DNA from: Ampullaceana balthica
Lineage: Eukaryota; Mollusca; Gastropoda; Lymnaeidae
Length of the DNA: 64,000 nt
Reading direction: 5' to 3'
NCBI GenBank assembly: GCA_944989445.1
Contig: CALYLW010000012.1
Location: forward strand, 1,760,001 to 1,824,000
Shown here: piece after piece, positions 1 to 9,737 of the stretch
How positions within the stretch are numbered: the first letter of the stretch is position 1
Layout of the letters: each line of letters starts with the position of its first letter
The notes under the pieces: generated by a model
The model's input: the letters and a program-made list of their open reading frames with translations, nothing else
Database searches by the model: none
Told to the model about the DNA's origin: nothing
Position numbers and translations under genes: made by a program

Positions 1-381
1 TTTAAAAAATATTCTACTAATAGTGACAAGCACAAGACTTTTCATCGTCATATTAACTATTAACTACTTGCGGTGTGAATAAAAAGATAACCATGAAACA
101 TAAACTTTGAATATTAGCGACAAATGAAAACCAACTAATCTAATAATTTGCTATTAGCAAAGAATCACAAAATATACCAACTTGACCTTCTACCCCACCC
201 CCACACCAAAACAAAACAAACAACAACAACAACAAAAGACAAATAACAACAACAAAGAAGCAAATAAAGAAACAAAACGTGAATAACAAAAACAACAACT
301 CAAATTAGCCTAAACGTTAGAAATCAACGAGTCAAATACTATATTTATATTAGAACCTAGCAACAAACAACTTGTCCTTAC
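1..381. other. AT-rich non-coding sequence (probable intron side)
   Basis: No reading frame or RNA gene is supported. Positions about 199-300 are A-rich with CAA and AAAC runs. If the candidate minus-strand exon at 382-556 is real, this stretch is the start of its downstream intron, because a GTAAGG donor lies at 381-376 on the minus strand. Confidence 0.5.
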
Positions 382-556
382 CTTTTGCAGGCATGTTCAA
401 CAGTTTAATGTCCAGCTTATTGTCGGCAGAATTTATAAAATCCACAGAGGCGTTCTGGAAACCACCACCATTGGTGGCTTTCCTTTCAAAACCACCCTCT
501 CCGGCTATGCTCCTTGGCCTGCTCCGAAAACCCACAGTGGCCGGAGCGATTGCGCT
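382..556 (-). CDS. Candidate internal coding exon, unknown protein
   Basis: On the minus strand a pyrimidine-rich tract ending in CCACCAAG (from about 595 down to 557) precedes a stop-free 175-nt segment, which ends GCAAAAG at 382 and is followed by GTAAGG, a near-consensus splice donor. Read in phase 0 it encodes about 58 residues beginning SAIAPATVGF, with an Arg/Ser-rich stretch, a Gly-rich centre (NGGGF) and a charged end (DNKLDIKLLNMPAK). It leaves one base for the next codon. Codon choice looks protein-like and is clearly less AT-rich than the surroundings. I do not recognise the family. The frame is open further upstream (to about 670), but that part overlaps a degenerate tandem repeat, so the splice acceptor is preferred. 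The opposite strand is also open here (372-800), but it lacks splice support and a plausible product. A chance exon-like segment cannot be excluded. Confidence 0.42.
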
Positions 557-627
557 CTTGGTGGGATGGACAGAGGAAAACGGAAAAAATGGGAAGGATT
601 CCAGAGCTGACCTGATGAGTGTTTTCC

Positions 628-780
628 CAACTCTACCAGGTAATATCCCAACTCTAGCAGGCAATATCACAAATCTGCAGGTGAATACCCAAGGCTGCGT
701 GTGTTATCCCAAGCCTGCTGGTGATGATCCAAAATTTTCCAAGGAAAAACCCCAAATCTCGCAGCTGATGTTCCAACTCT
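628..780. repeat. Degenerate ~21-bp tandem repeat
   Basis: About seven diverged units of 20-24 bp, each starting CCCAA or CCAA, with CT-rich middles and a GCAGG or CTGGT box followed by an AAT/GAT segment. The units begin near 630, 651, 672, 693, 711, 732 and 754. Unit length and sequence drift strongly, so this is an old array. Confidence 0.6.
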
Positions 781-923
781 CTTGGTTTATCCTCATTTAG
801 ATTTCTGGTGAAGAACTGCTAATGTTGATGGTACAGTGCCTGCAAAGATGCCGTGCTGTTTCGGCCCTGGCTGCACTGCCATGTGAAGTCGAGTTATGAA
901 GAATAAATTGTTTTCTTTTTCAG

Positions 924-1013
924 AACTGCGTGGTAGACCGTCTCGACGAGACACACCCATGCAGGAGCGTCTTAAACTTGGCCCTGGCGGAAGAGAAAAG
1001 TAGAATACAATAG
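924..1013 (+). CDS. Candidate terminal coding exon, unknown protein
   Basis: A strong acceptor (TTGTTTTCTTTTTCAG, 908-923) is followed in phase 0 by 29 codons and a TAG stop at 1011-1013. The peptide starts NCVVDRLDETHPC and ends LALAEEKSRIQ, with balanced, protein-like composition and several CpGs in an AT-rich setting. No AATAAA signal is obvious just downstream and no upstream partner exon was found. The candidate exon at 382-556 is on the other strand, so the two cannot belong to one gene. A short frame after a good acceptor can arise by chance. Confidence 0.22.
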   Translation, partial: NCVVDRLDETHPCRSVLNLALAEEKSRIQ

Positions 1014-1163
1014 AATTGATGTCAGGTTGTCATTATGTTGTAACAAAAGAAGGGACGTGATAGGGTGGGACACACTGTTACGATCGCGTTCTTAATATTT
1101 TGAAGAAAAAAACAAATGAAATCACTTGATCAACAAAAAATTAAAAAAACCATAAAAAACCAA

Positions 1164-1642
1164 GTTTTTGACTATAAATCCTTTATGTATGAGACGTAAC
1201 TAAAAGAATGTTCATTATAATACGCAGCGCAAGACCATCCAAAAATACAAAATTGCAGTTGTGTCGTAAAACGTGTTTAATATAATGCGCACCGATCAGG
1301 AATAGGTTTATAAAAAGTGTTGTCAGTAAAATACGCACCTTATTGCGCGACAGAAAGGTTGTTCAATATAATACGCACCGCGACGCTCTATCTCAAAAAA
1401 TAGCATGATACATAGGAATAAATAAAATAATCTAAAAAATCAATAATTTAATTACGGTACATGCGATCGATCTTAAATTTTGATACATTGTTTTTATCAT
1501 CGGTACGAAACTACCTGCAAAATTTCAGCTCGCTATCTTGCGAGCAAGTGGGTTAAAAATCGATCAAAAGTTTTGGCGACAAGCAAGCAAGCAAGCAAGG
1601 TCGGCCGCAGACACCACGAGTTAATATAAAGGATTTAAAAAT
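1164..1642. mobile_element. Inverted-repeat miniature element (copy 1)
   Basis: The left end reads GTTTTTGACTATAAATCC (1164-1181) followed by TTTAT, and the right end reads ATATAAAGGATTTA (1624-1637), so AAATCCTTTAT and ATAAAGGATTT form inverted ends. The same ends recur at 46071-46095 / 49024-49040 and in part at 50082, 50260-50280, 50455-50475 and 53715. Inside are four loose repeats carrying an ATACGCACC-like core at about 1220, 1285, 1332 and 1371, and a segment (ATTTAATTACGGTAC, 1449) shared with copy 2 (48840). No coding capacity. The exact termini and target duplication could not be set, so the superfamily is open. Confidence 0.65.
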
Positions 1643-4073
1643 AACAATGAATAATTAACTTAGGAAAAACGCTTTTACAAGACCTTAATTTGTTAATAAT
1701 TTTTTTTAATTTATTTTTTTGTTGTTGTTTTTTTGAGGCAGTCACAAAATAAAACAAGGTAAAAATCATTTCTTGTGTTCTTGTTGTTGTTTTCTTGCAT
1801 TGTTATCATGCTCAAATTTTTTTTGTAACAAGTTTTGTTTGAAAGGTGATTATGATATTGCTCCATGCATTGAGTAATCTTAAAAGACTTGATTACATAC
1901 TAATATAAGAAAACTTCCATGTTTTGAAATTAATACTACAAATAATGTGTTCGCCCCAAAAATAATTAATCAAGCTAATACTCATTGGTCATAAACAATA
2001 ATCATTTATTTTCCCTTGTATAAGTTATACTCCGAGCTTAAAATCGTCAGTCATTATATACGTAGTCACTAACCAATACTCCACGGAGTATAGAAAATCC
2101 AGTAAGGCCAATCGTCTCTCTAGGAAAACCAGATGAAGGAGGCGAAATATGGGAGAAGAAACGCATAATATTACACGAGTCAATAAGATAGGGAACGTGT
2201 CACAAGGCTTGCTGTGGACATCTGACACCTGTCTGGAGCTTCATCAGAGAGGAGTCATTGGTTTCTGTAGCGAAATAGTCACATTCCTTAGAGGAAGATG
2301 CTCCGATTGGTGATGCAGTGGTAGATGTTTGACTTAGCGGCTCAAGAATACACAAATTTGTTTGGGTCATTTAAGTCTCGTTATACTACATCACTTACAG
2401 GATACCACCGCCCTTCCTCCCTCCCAACCTTTGACCATTCGTTAAGTCTATTTAATCCACAACCGAGGACTAGCAACGCGTGACGTATGACATACTAAGT
2501 AGTACGTTTAATTTCAAATACACATATTTTTCTATGCACTTCCAAGATAGAATCTTGTGCAACTGTATGTTTTTTTAACGCACCTATATGTTATAACTTA
2601 GGAGATTAATGTTTTGATTTAGTATGGTTTTCAATTTCTTAAAATCATATTCCATAACAAAAATATGTCAACTTGTTTCTTCTTTCTAAAACTAGTGCAT
2701 TAAAAAATTCTTCACACCTTCACGCTGGCTGGTATTAAAAAGAAACTTTATTTATGGTGCTGTTAGGAGACCAGCTGTTGCATGCACCATGTTGACGTTT
2801 GTTGGTTGCTGGTGCAACCCCGTCTTAAAACCCAAAGATTTTATTTTATTTCATCCATATCAAGATTTTATACAAGTATCTGCGATATATACCGACACAA
2901 TTTTCAGCTCTTTTCTCGAGGGTAAAGAAATTATTTTAATGGAACGTTGAGTATTGTAAGTGAACAAGGGAATAAAATAATTCAAGATGTAAATTATGTT
3001 TGAATAATTTTTGATAAGCGTGATGGATCCCAAAGAATGGGATTAGGGTATCTCGAAGATAACACACCAACACATTATCCATGGCCTGCTCTATTGTTAG
3101 TCTCTATCTAGGAAAATACAATGCTTCCTCAAAAATGTCATATTTCAACTTTTGCGTTGTCTTTGGTAAATGGTCCAGATTATTGCGGGTATTTATACGC
3201 CGGTAATAAGTGAAATACATCTTCTAAATATTTAGTTTGTTTTTAATCTTTAGATGCTAATGAACATTCATTTTAGAGAATTTAATCTCGGCTTATAATT
3301 TTTAACAAGATTCTTTCCTCTCAAAACTTAAATTATCGTTGGATGAAATCTGTATCACATCCCTCTCAACTCTACTTTGCATACTGGAAACATTGATTAA
3401 TCACTATAAATCGATTACTTTTTTTTAAAGCCATGGACCTAAACAAAATACTTTGAACATTAGAAAAAAATTATTTGATTCAAGTGGGGCCAGAGAGTTG
3501 AAAACGTGAACATTCTTAAGCCGATTATGGAAGTTGAATTATTTTATCTTTCAAAACATCTTGCCTCTTACATCGCGGGTTTAAAGGTAGATTGTTAGTG
3601 TAAGTCCCACAGATGTGATCATTACTGGACGTGGAGTACAGCATTGCAGCGCAAGTGTTTAATTTATTTCTTTTTCAAAATGACTTAATGGACTTGCAAA
3701 TTTTTAAACTGAAGATTTTAAAAACTTTAAGGATTAATTTTGTTTGGAAAAAAAAACATCGCTAAAAATATATATTTGAAAAAGCAATGTCTCTCCCATT
3801 GCAAATACATGGGGGAGGGCAATTGTGAGAAGTACAGGCTGTGTTCACAACATTCTCCCGCACTTGGTGACAGGTGTCACTTAGAAATGGTTACGTTTAA
3901 GTTTTCTTTGAAGTCGTAGTATATATAATCCCCAAGAATTGGTCAACCACGACAAGATTTTCGAAAAGGGAAAAAAAATTATTATTTTTTTCCTAAACAT
4001 GTATTACTTAGATTTAAAATTATAAATTACTTTTACTTGTCATTTTCATGATTCATCTTATTCACTGTTTTCA
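1643..4073. other. AT-rich non-coding stretch
   Basis: I see no gene, RNA or recognisable mobile element. Homopolymer A/T runs dominate. Short open frames (for example minus strand 2025-2228) have no splice, compositional or family support. A perfect 14-bp inverted repeat containing an E-box-like centre (GTGACAGGTGTCAC, about 3868-3881) is the only palindrome that stood out. Confidence 0.5.
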
Positions 4074-4329
4074 TACACCTGAAAGTCTATTTCAATATCT
4101 TTTTATACACCTGAAAGTCTATTTCAATATCTTTTTATACACCTGAAAGTCTATTTCAATATCTTTTTATACACCTGAAAGTCTATTTCAATATCTTTTT
4201 ATACACCTGAAAGTCTATTTCAATATCTTTTTATACACCTGTAAGTCTAATTCAATATCTTTTTATACACCTGAAAGTCTATTTCAATATCTTTTTATAC
4301 ACGTGAAAGTCTATTTTAATATCTTTTTT
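4074..4329. repeat. 32-bp minisatellite, 8 copies
   Basis: Eight head-to-tail 32-bp units start at 4074, 4106, 4138, 4170, 4202, 4234, 4266 and 4298. Each begins TACACCTGAAAGTCTATTTC and ends in a T-rich tail. The first five are nearly identical. Unit six has GTAAGTCTAATT, and unit eight has CACGTG and a T-for-C change. The low divergence suggests recent expansion. Confidence 0.93.
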
Positions 4330-5643
4330 TAAAATTGAAATGGCCAAGTTTCAAAGAAAGTAATCTTATTTCTGTACTTGACCTATAAACAGAAAACACT
4401 CCAAATTGTAAAATAAATAAATACAAGGCGCGAAACATCTATCAATAGCTCATTTCGACATTCTGAGAATAGATCAAGAATAGTTGGTTAAGTAACATTG
4501 TCAAGATTTGTGTTTTTTATATCATTTGCGCTTTGATTCTCTTTATGGTCAGTTTACAAAGGTTTTTTTTTATATTACTATTCAATTTATCTTCATAATT
4601 TATCCTTAAATATATATATTTTTTTAAAGTAAGTTATCAATGTCATATTTTAGTCAGAAGTTTTCTCTATTTTCAAAACGATTAATTTAAAATAAACATA
4701 ATCTAAATCTTAATCGAGGAATTGAAAATGAATTTTGAAAAGCCCTTAGCACTCACGTCAACTTTCAAAATTATCTGTTTGTTGTTGTTTTTACTTTCTT
4801 TTTATCTTTACTGAACTATTTTTCTTGATATAGTATGTCTTAATAATTTAAATATAATTGTAATACTTATGTAAGTACTGTATGTTAATTGCACGGATGA
4901 AGGCATTAGCCGAAGCGTTTACTGTTGTATTAGCTAAAAAGAAATAATTAAATTTATTGTTTTCATTACACAATTTTTTTGTGTATTTTGTATTTTATTT
5001 TTTCAAGCTTTTTTGCAGGCCTATTCTATATGATAAATGCCATAAGCATTTTTTAAATTGTGTCCGCAAAGGTTTCAGTAATATGAAGGGGAAAAAAATT
5101 AACACAAAATATAAGTTAATATACTTTTTTTTAAAACGAACACCTGCAATCGATACAATAATGAAATTATACAAAAAAATTACCTTTTCATCGAAATATA
5201 TAGTTCTAGATATCACGAATCGAGTCCGCTGAGATCAGTTGTAAAACTTACTACAATTGTTCATTTTTTCTTAAATTGTGTTCACAAACAAGTTATAAAA
5301 TCTAACATCATTAGTTCCTATTTCCATAACACGTCTAAGTATTTTAGCACGACTAAACTTATACTTTTCGTGTGGTACACAATAATTTTTTTCTTCTAAA
5401 AAGTAACTGATGGAGTTATATGTGCTTGTCTGTAAAATTTTCGATTTAACGGAAATACGTCGGAGGGCATAGGTTGGACTGAACTCTGTGGTAGACATAT
5501 GTTTCTCTAGTCGGTCCAGCATTTAACAATGAGGTAGATAATGCTGCGATCGTATAATTAAGAGTTTCATTTATTTACATTTCTACCGAAAAAATTCATT
5601 TCATGCCACACAACAGTCATCAATGCTGACCACAGCTACATCT
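4330..5643. other. AT-rich non-coding stretch
   Basis: Very AT-rich. Short frames on both strands (around 4957-5232 and 5271-5522) are Phe/Lys/Ile/Tyr-rich in the way random AT-rich sequence is, and carry no recognised motif. Confidence 0.5.
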
Positions 5644-6023
5644 AATTATTGATGGAACATTATCCAAATTATTGATGGAACATCACCCAAATTATGGATG
5701 GAGCATCATCAAAATTATGGATGGAACATCATCCAAATTATGGATGGAACAACGTCCAAATTATGGATGGAACACCATCCAAATTTTGGATAGAACATCC
5801 TCCAAATTATTGATGGAACATCATCCAAATTATGGATCAGAGCAACATCCACATTATGGATCAGAAAAAAAATCAAACCATGGATCAGAACAAAATCCCA
5901 ACAATAGAATATAACCACATCCAACTTATATGGAATAGAACAAAGTCCAAACTATGGAATAGAAAAACATCCAAACTATGGAGTAGAACCATATCTAAAC
6001 TATGGACCACCAAAATCCAACAT
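5644..6023. repeat. 23-bp degenerate minisatellite
   Basis: Roughly 15 units of about 23 bp, with the core ATTATGGATGGAACATCATC followed by CAA. Units 1-8 (5644-5827) are regular. From about 5828 they degrade to ATGGATCAGA and then ATGGAATAGA forms, with variable length. One plus-strand frame stays open across the array (5672-5914), giving a repetitive MEHHPNYG-type peptide. It has no other coding support. Confidence 0.85.
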
Positions 6024-6400
6024 TTAATCTAACACGATCATAACACCAACCCAGTCCCCTAAAATTACGCAAACGCCCAAAGTTGCAATTTTGTTTAGCG
6101 ATGACTCTTATCATGTAACCACATCCTAAAAACATCTTCCTAAATCCATCATCAAATAACTTAGATTTTACCCCCCCCCCTCTTTTTTTCTTTGCCTCTT
6201 TGGTACACCACGCCTTACTCCCTCTTTATGACTCCACGCCTGATCCATGCCTCACTCCCTCCTCCTCCTCCTCCTCCTAGATGCCCACCAATCAATGAGG
6301 TGGCAGACACAATCGGCTTGCCGGAGGTAACCTCAGAGAAGATTGCCAGACTTAGTTTTGTGGTATAATTAAGACTTGAGACACGGGCGTCTTGTGTAGT
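6024..6400. other. Non-coding stretch with C-run and CTC microsatellite
   Basis: Contains a C10 run near 6171-6180 and a (CTC)n tract near 6256-6279. No gene is supported. Confidence 0.5.
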
Positions 6401-6401
6401 C

Positions 6402-6530
6402 CAGGGCTTCTCAAAGTGGTACACCCTCCTTTGGCCGTGGAAGACAAAAGACTTTTAGTGTCTCGAGGTAATTAGTCATTTCAGTGCATCTTTAGGTTTT
6501 ATGATTAGGTATATGGGGTCGCAGAAAACT
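6402..6530. mobile_element. Possible hAT-type terminal fragment
   Basis: The sequence CAGGGCTTCTCAAAGTGG (from 6402) closely resembles the left end of the hAT miniature at 61455 (CAGTGCTTCTCAAAGTGG). It is followed by CCTTTGGCCG and, near 6513, a GGGGTCGCAG motif common in such elements. No matching right end or target duplication was found, so this is at best a truncated copy. Confidence 0.35.
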
Positions 6531-6869
6531 GCAATTTCGTCTTGACAGTCTTTGTTTCTGTTCATTTTTACAACACAAAATACATGCATAAAATTGTTGT
6601 ATAAAGATTGGAAAACCTCCACCCACCGTGTTTCTTCTAGTGGAAAGTTTCTTTTGTGTTTCTGACTGATATTAGCTCTTATAAACATATAATTATAATT
6701 TGTAATAATAAATATATAATAAAAATGCAAGTTTCATCATTTTCCGCCTCTTTTGTTGAATCAAAGATCGCTAAATTTACCTTTTTTAAAAGTTTATTTG
6801 CCTTGAATGAAAAGCCGAATTTTACTTTTATGGAGTTCAGTTGTGACTCATCGATATAAGTGTTCCATA
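6531..6869. other. AT-rich non-coding stretch
   Basis: Nothing recognisable; short AT-biased frames on both strands only. Confidence 0.45.
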
Positions 6870-7235
6870 TCATTGCACCGTGACATTTAATTTAGAAGAT
6901 AATATTATTATTTTTATATATTAAGTTTTTCTTGAGAGTCAAAGATATGTATTACATTTAAACTTCATGTGTTATAATTACAAACTGTTGTATTTACACT
7001 GTGCTATAGCTAAAAAAAAATATTTTTAATTTTAAAATTGTATTATATATAATTCACAATGTGTTATTTATTAAACACAGTGATATATTAACGAAGTTTG
7101 TTATATTTATAGTGTATTATATTTATACACTGAGTTATGCATATTTCATATGTGCACATTGTGTACGATTTACACTATGTGACACATTTACACACTGGTA
7201 TATTTACACATTGTGTTATGTGTTATGTTTGCCTT
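6870..7235. repeat. Degenerate TATTTACACTGTGT-type repeats
   Basis: Irregular recurrence of a TATATTTACACATTGTGT-like motif with spacings of about 18-35 bp, clearest at 6987, 7110, 7168, 7187 and 7200. Too diverged to define a unit length firmly. Confidence 0.45.
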
Positions 7236-8220
7236 CTGTGGTGAAATTGGACCAGTGTTGACAACAAACGGAAGAAAGATGAAAAAGTGTTAATGCAGAG
7301 TAAGAAATTAAAACAAATTGCATGTGAAAACAATTACGTAATTGTATTTTCAAGCAAGTATCAACAACAATAAAAAAGTATATAAAATAGTACGTAAATG
7401 TAAATGCGTGAGTATAAATCGGGGAGATCAAATGGTATACAATAAGTTTCAACATAGCTTCCAAGGCCCGCGCGATTGGCACTGGTTCTCAATAGGATAC
7501 AATGTAAAACTTAAGCTTTTAAAAATTGAATTCATACTTTTTTTTTATTGCGAAAACATAATAGAGAGAGACACAGAGACAGGCAGGCAGAGAGAGATAG
7601 AGAGAGCGAGGGGTGATATTGAGAGATCGTTAGTTAAATAAGGAGGTCAAATCAATCAATCAAAAGCGTCATCGTATCTTAAAAGGTACGCAATTCAAAG
7701 ACAATAATGATATTATTCCTTGAGAGTACTCTCTTTTTGTCTTAAATACGGACACTGAAACGAAAGTCTTTATCTTATCTGTCCTTCCGTTCACCACCAA
7801 CCACCACCCCCCCATCTCTCTACTCACACTTTTAGTAACACTTTGACACTAACCTCATTGTGAATTTGTTGACATACGCGCAAAGACACCGACAAAATGA
7901 CGTCATTTCATGATAATCCTCGTGAAATAGAAATCCCCAAGCGGGATCACCCCGCGAACGCTTTGGATCTGTTTATACGGATATCTCCAGGTATCCATCA
8001 CATCCTGGATATAGGTGTCATTCACAAAGTGTCAGCATGTTAGTTCCCCGTGTAAACTCCTGCACGACTCCGAGGTGACGTATTTAGACTCCGAGCTTCG
8101 ATGATGAAACGATCCGTTAAAACGAAACCGGTTTAAATCCAGAGAGTGACACTTGTTTTCTTTTCTCATATTAGTCTAAAAATTAACTAACTAAAACATG
8201 AGATTTTCGGGTCCACGAAG
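7236..8220. other. Non-coding stretch with GA tract and a CRE-like site
   Basis: A GA-rich microsatellite lies at about 7563-7625. A TGACGTCA palindrome (the CREB/ATF-type site) is at about 7897-7904, in a somewhat less AT-rich segment (7860-8160). No gene is supported; the 7342-7641 frame is an AT/GA-biased chance frame. Confidence 0.4.
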
Positions 8221-8720
8221 ACAGTTAAGATAAGTGTCTTACCGCAATTGTGAGAGGTTGGGGGCAGATGTTTGAATCCAATGTTGGTGTCGGTTCTATA
8301 CAAGCTCTGCGTTTTTTAACGACAAAAAAATTATTATCCAAACTTACAAACTTTAAGATAAAAGCTCTTGTCTTTATTTTTCTTTTCTTTCTTCCACTCT
8401 CGTTGCAAACACATTTTAAGTGAAAAAAAGTTTGAAACAAATTACTGGGTATTTGTTTCGCTACAAAATCATTTAATTTTTTTTTAAATCGAAGCTTCAT
8501 ATATATAAGATTTTTTCTAAAGTCTTCAAAAAAACATGACGCCGAGTTAAACAACCAAGTTAAAATTATTCCTGTACATGTTACGAGTAACACTGTGTCC
8601 CTACGACTAATACCGCTAACCACATGGCGATGTAAGCGTGGCTCGCAGGTCCTGCGGCCCATCCGTTACCAACCAACGCGTGTGTTGGACCAAATTTTTT
8701 TTTAAAAATTGCTGAAATTT
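8221..8720. other. Unassigned; ambiguous exon-like and SINE-like signals
   Basis: On the minus strand an AACGCAG acceptor-like site precedes a 64-nt open segment (8304 to 8241) ending at GTAAGAC, which would encode a peptide with PTPTLDSNICPQPL. The same bases read on the plus strand carry a Pol III B-box-like GTTTGAATCC (8271), so a decayed tRNA-derived SINE is an equally good reading. The longer minus frame (8225-8662) is Lys/Phe-rich and unsupported. Confidence 0.25.
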
Positions 8721-9221
8721 AAACAGAGACAAAAATTGTCTCGTGGAATCTGTTCGCGGAACGAAAGCACGTCGTGTTGCAGTGTCCGGTGTGAAAGGGT
8801 TGCAGTGTAAGCTGCGGCTCTCCGAGTGGGTTGGTCGACGTCACCATGTCAATTGCCACTCGGTGGGTTTCGCGTGTGCGGAGATGTGAGGGTAATGGGG
8901 TGTCTGTCGTGAAATAAAGAGAAGGGGAGAGGGTGGTAGGAATCGTAAATTCTGAGAATGCCATGCTAATTTTGGGGATGTGTTTGGCGGGGATGGGGGC
9001 AGGGCGGAGGGGGGGGGGAAGAGAATCTGTATGTGTAAGGCCTAATGGCGTCAAATGGCCATAGAAAAGAATTAAAAGATTAAGTTAGTGTGGGACAGGG
9101 GCGGAGTAAGGTATTTTTTATTGTTTTGGATTTCGTTTTTTTTTGTTAGGGAGGTGTAGGGAGTGTTGGGGGGAGGGTGGGGGGGAGACAGTGAGTGTGT
9201 GAGTTTGTGTCGAGATTGTCT
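8721..9221. other. G-rich non-coding segment with quadruplex potential
   Basis: The plus strand is strongly G-rich from 8930 to 9190, including runs of at least six Gs at about 9010 and several G3+ tracts at 9147-9187 that meet the usual four-tract quadruplex pattern. No gene is supported. Confidence 0.5.
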
Positions 9222-9320
9222 GCGACCACGTCATACCGGTCATTTATTGTTTAATAAGAACACGTCATACCGGTCATTTGTTATTTAACAAGACCACGTC
9301 ATACTGGTTCAGACCATGTC
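9222..9320. repeat. 34-bp tandem repeat, ~3 copies
   Basis: Two near-identical 34-bp units begin ACCACGTCATACCGGTCATT (9225) and AACACGTCATACCGG (9259), followed by a third truncated unit (9293, ATACTGG) and a fourth partial one (ACCATGTCAACGGG, 9313). Confidence 0.8.
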
Positions 9321-9424
9321 AACGGGTTTAAAGTAAAAATGTATGTGACGAGTCAATGAGATTTGTCATTTCTCAGTCAGTAAAACGGGATATCTCATTG
9401 CGCAAAATTATTATTTTTCGGATA

Positions 9425-9690
9425 AGTTTTTCGCGAGACGAATTTTTTCAGCATAAATTCAGATGTGACAATAACCCCGCAAATTGTTAGTATAATAAAA
9501 TTGTAAACAAGTTTTATCTTTGTCAAAGTCCACTGAGCTGACTCACGTTAACGTTATAGAGTTGACAAATATCAGGTGGGAGAAGCCATCACAGAATACC
9601 TGGTTTTATGATGAAACTCTTAATGACATTGGTCAAACTGAACACACCTTGTATCACTATTAAAAGATTTCTGCCATGATACTACAAGGT
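9425..9690. repeat. Dispersed repeat family X, copy 1
   Basis: Shares a series of blocks in the same order with 54840-55080 and, for the second half, 61262-61372. These include TTAACGT near 9550, TTGACAAATATC (9563), ACAGAATACC (9591) and CTTAATGACATTGG (9618) followed by an AACTGAACA-like block. The copies are well diverged and non-coding. They could be remains of a SINE or a DNA transposon; no terminal structure was found. Confidence 0.6.
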
Positions 9691-9737
9691 CTATACGATA
9701 TCGTCCATCATGGATTCATGGCTTCCGCCAGGGTGTC

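Noticed and set aside
2295..2390. tRNA-like segment with GTGGTAGATG
   Set aside because: No acceptable B-box or T-arm at the required spacing.
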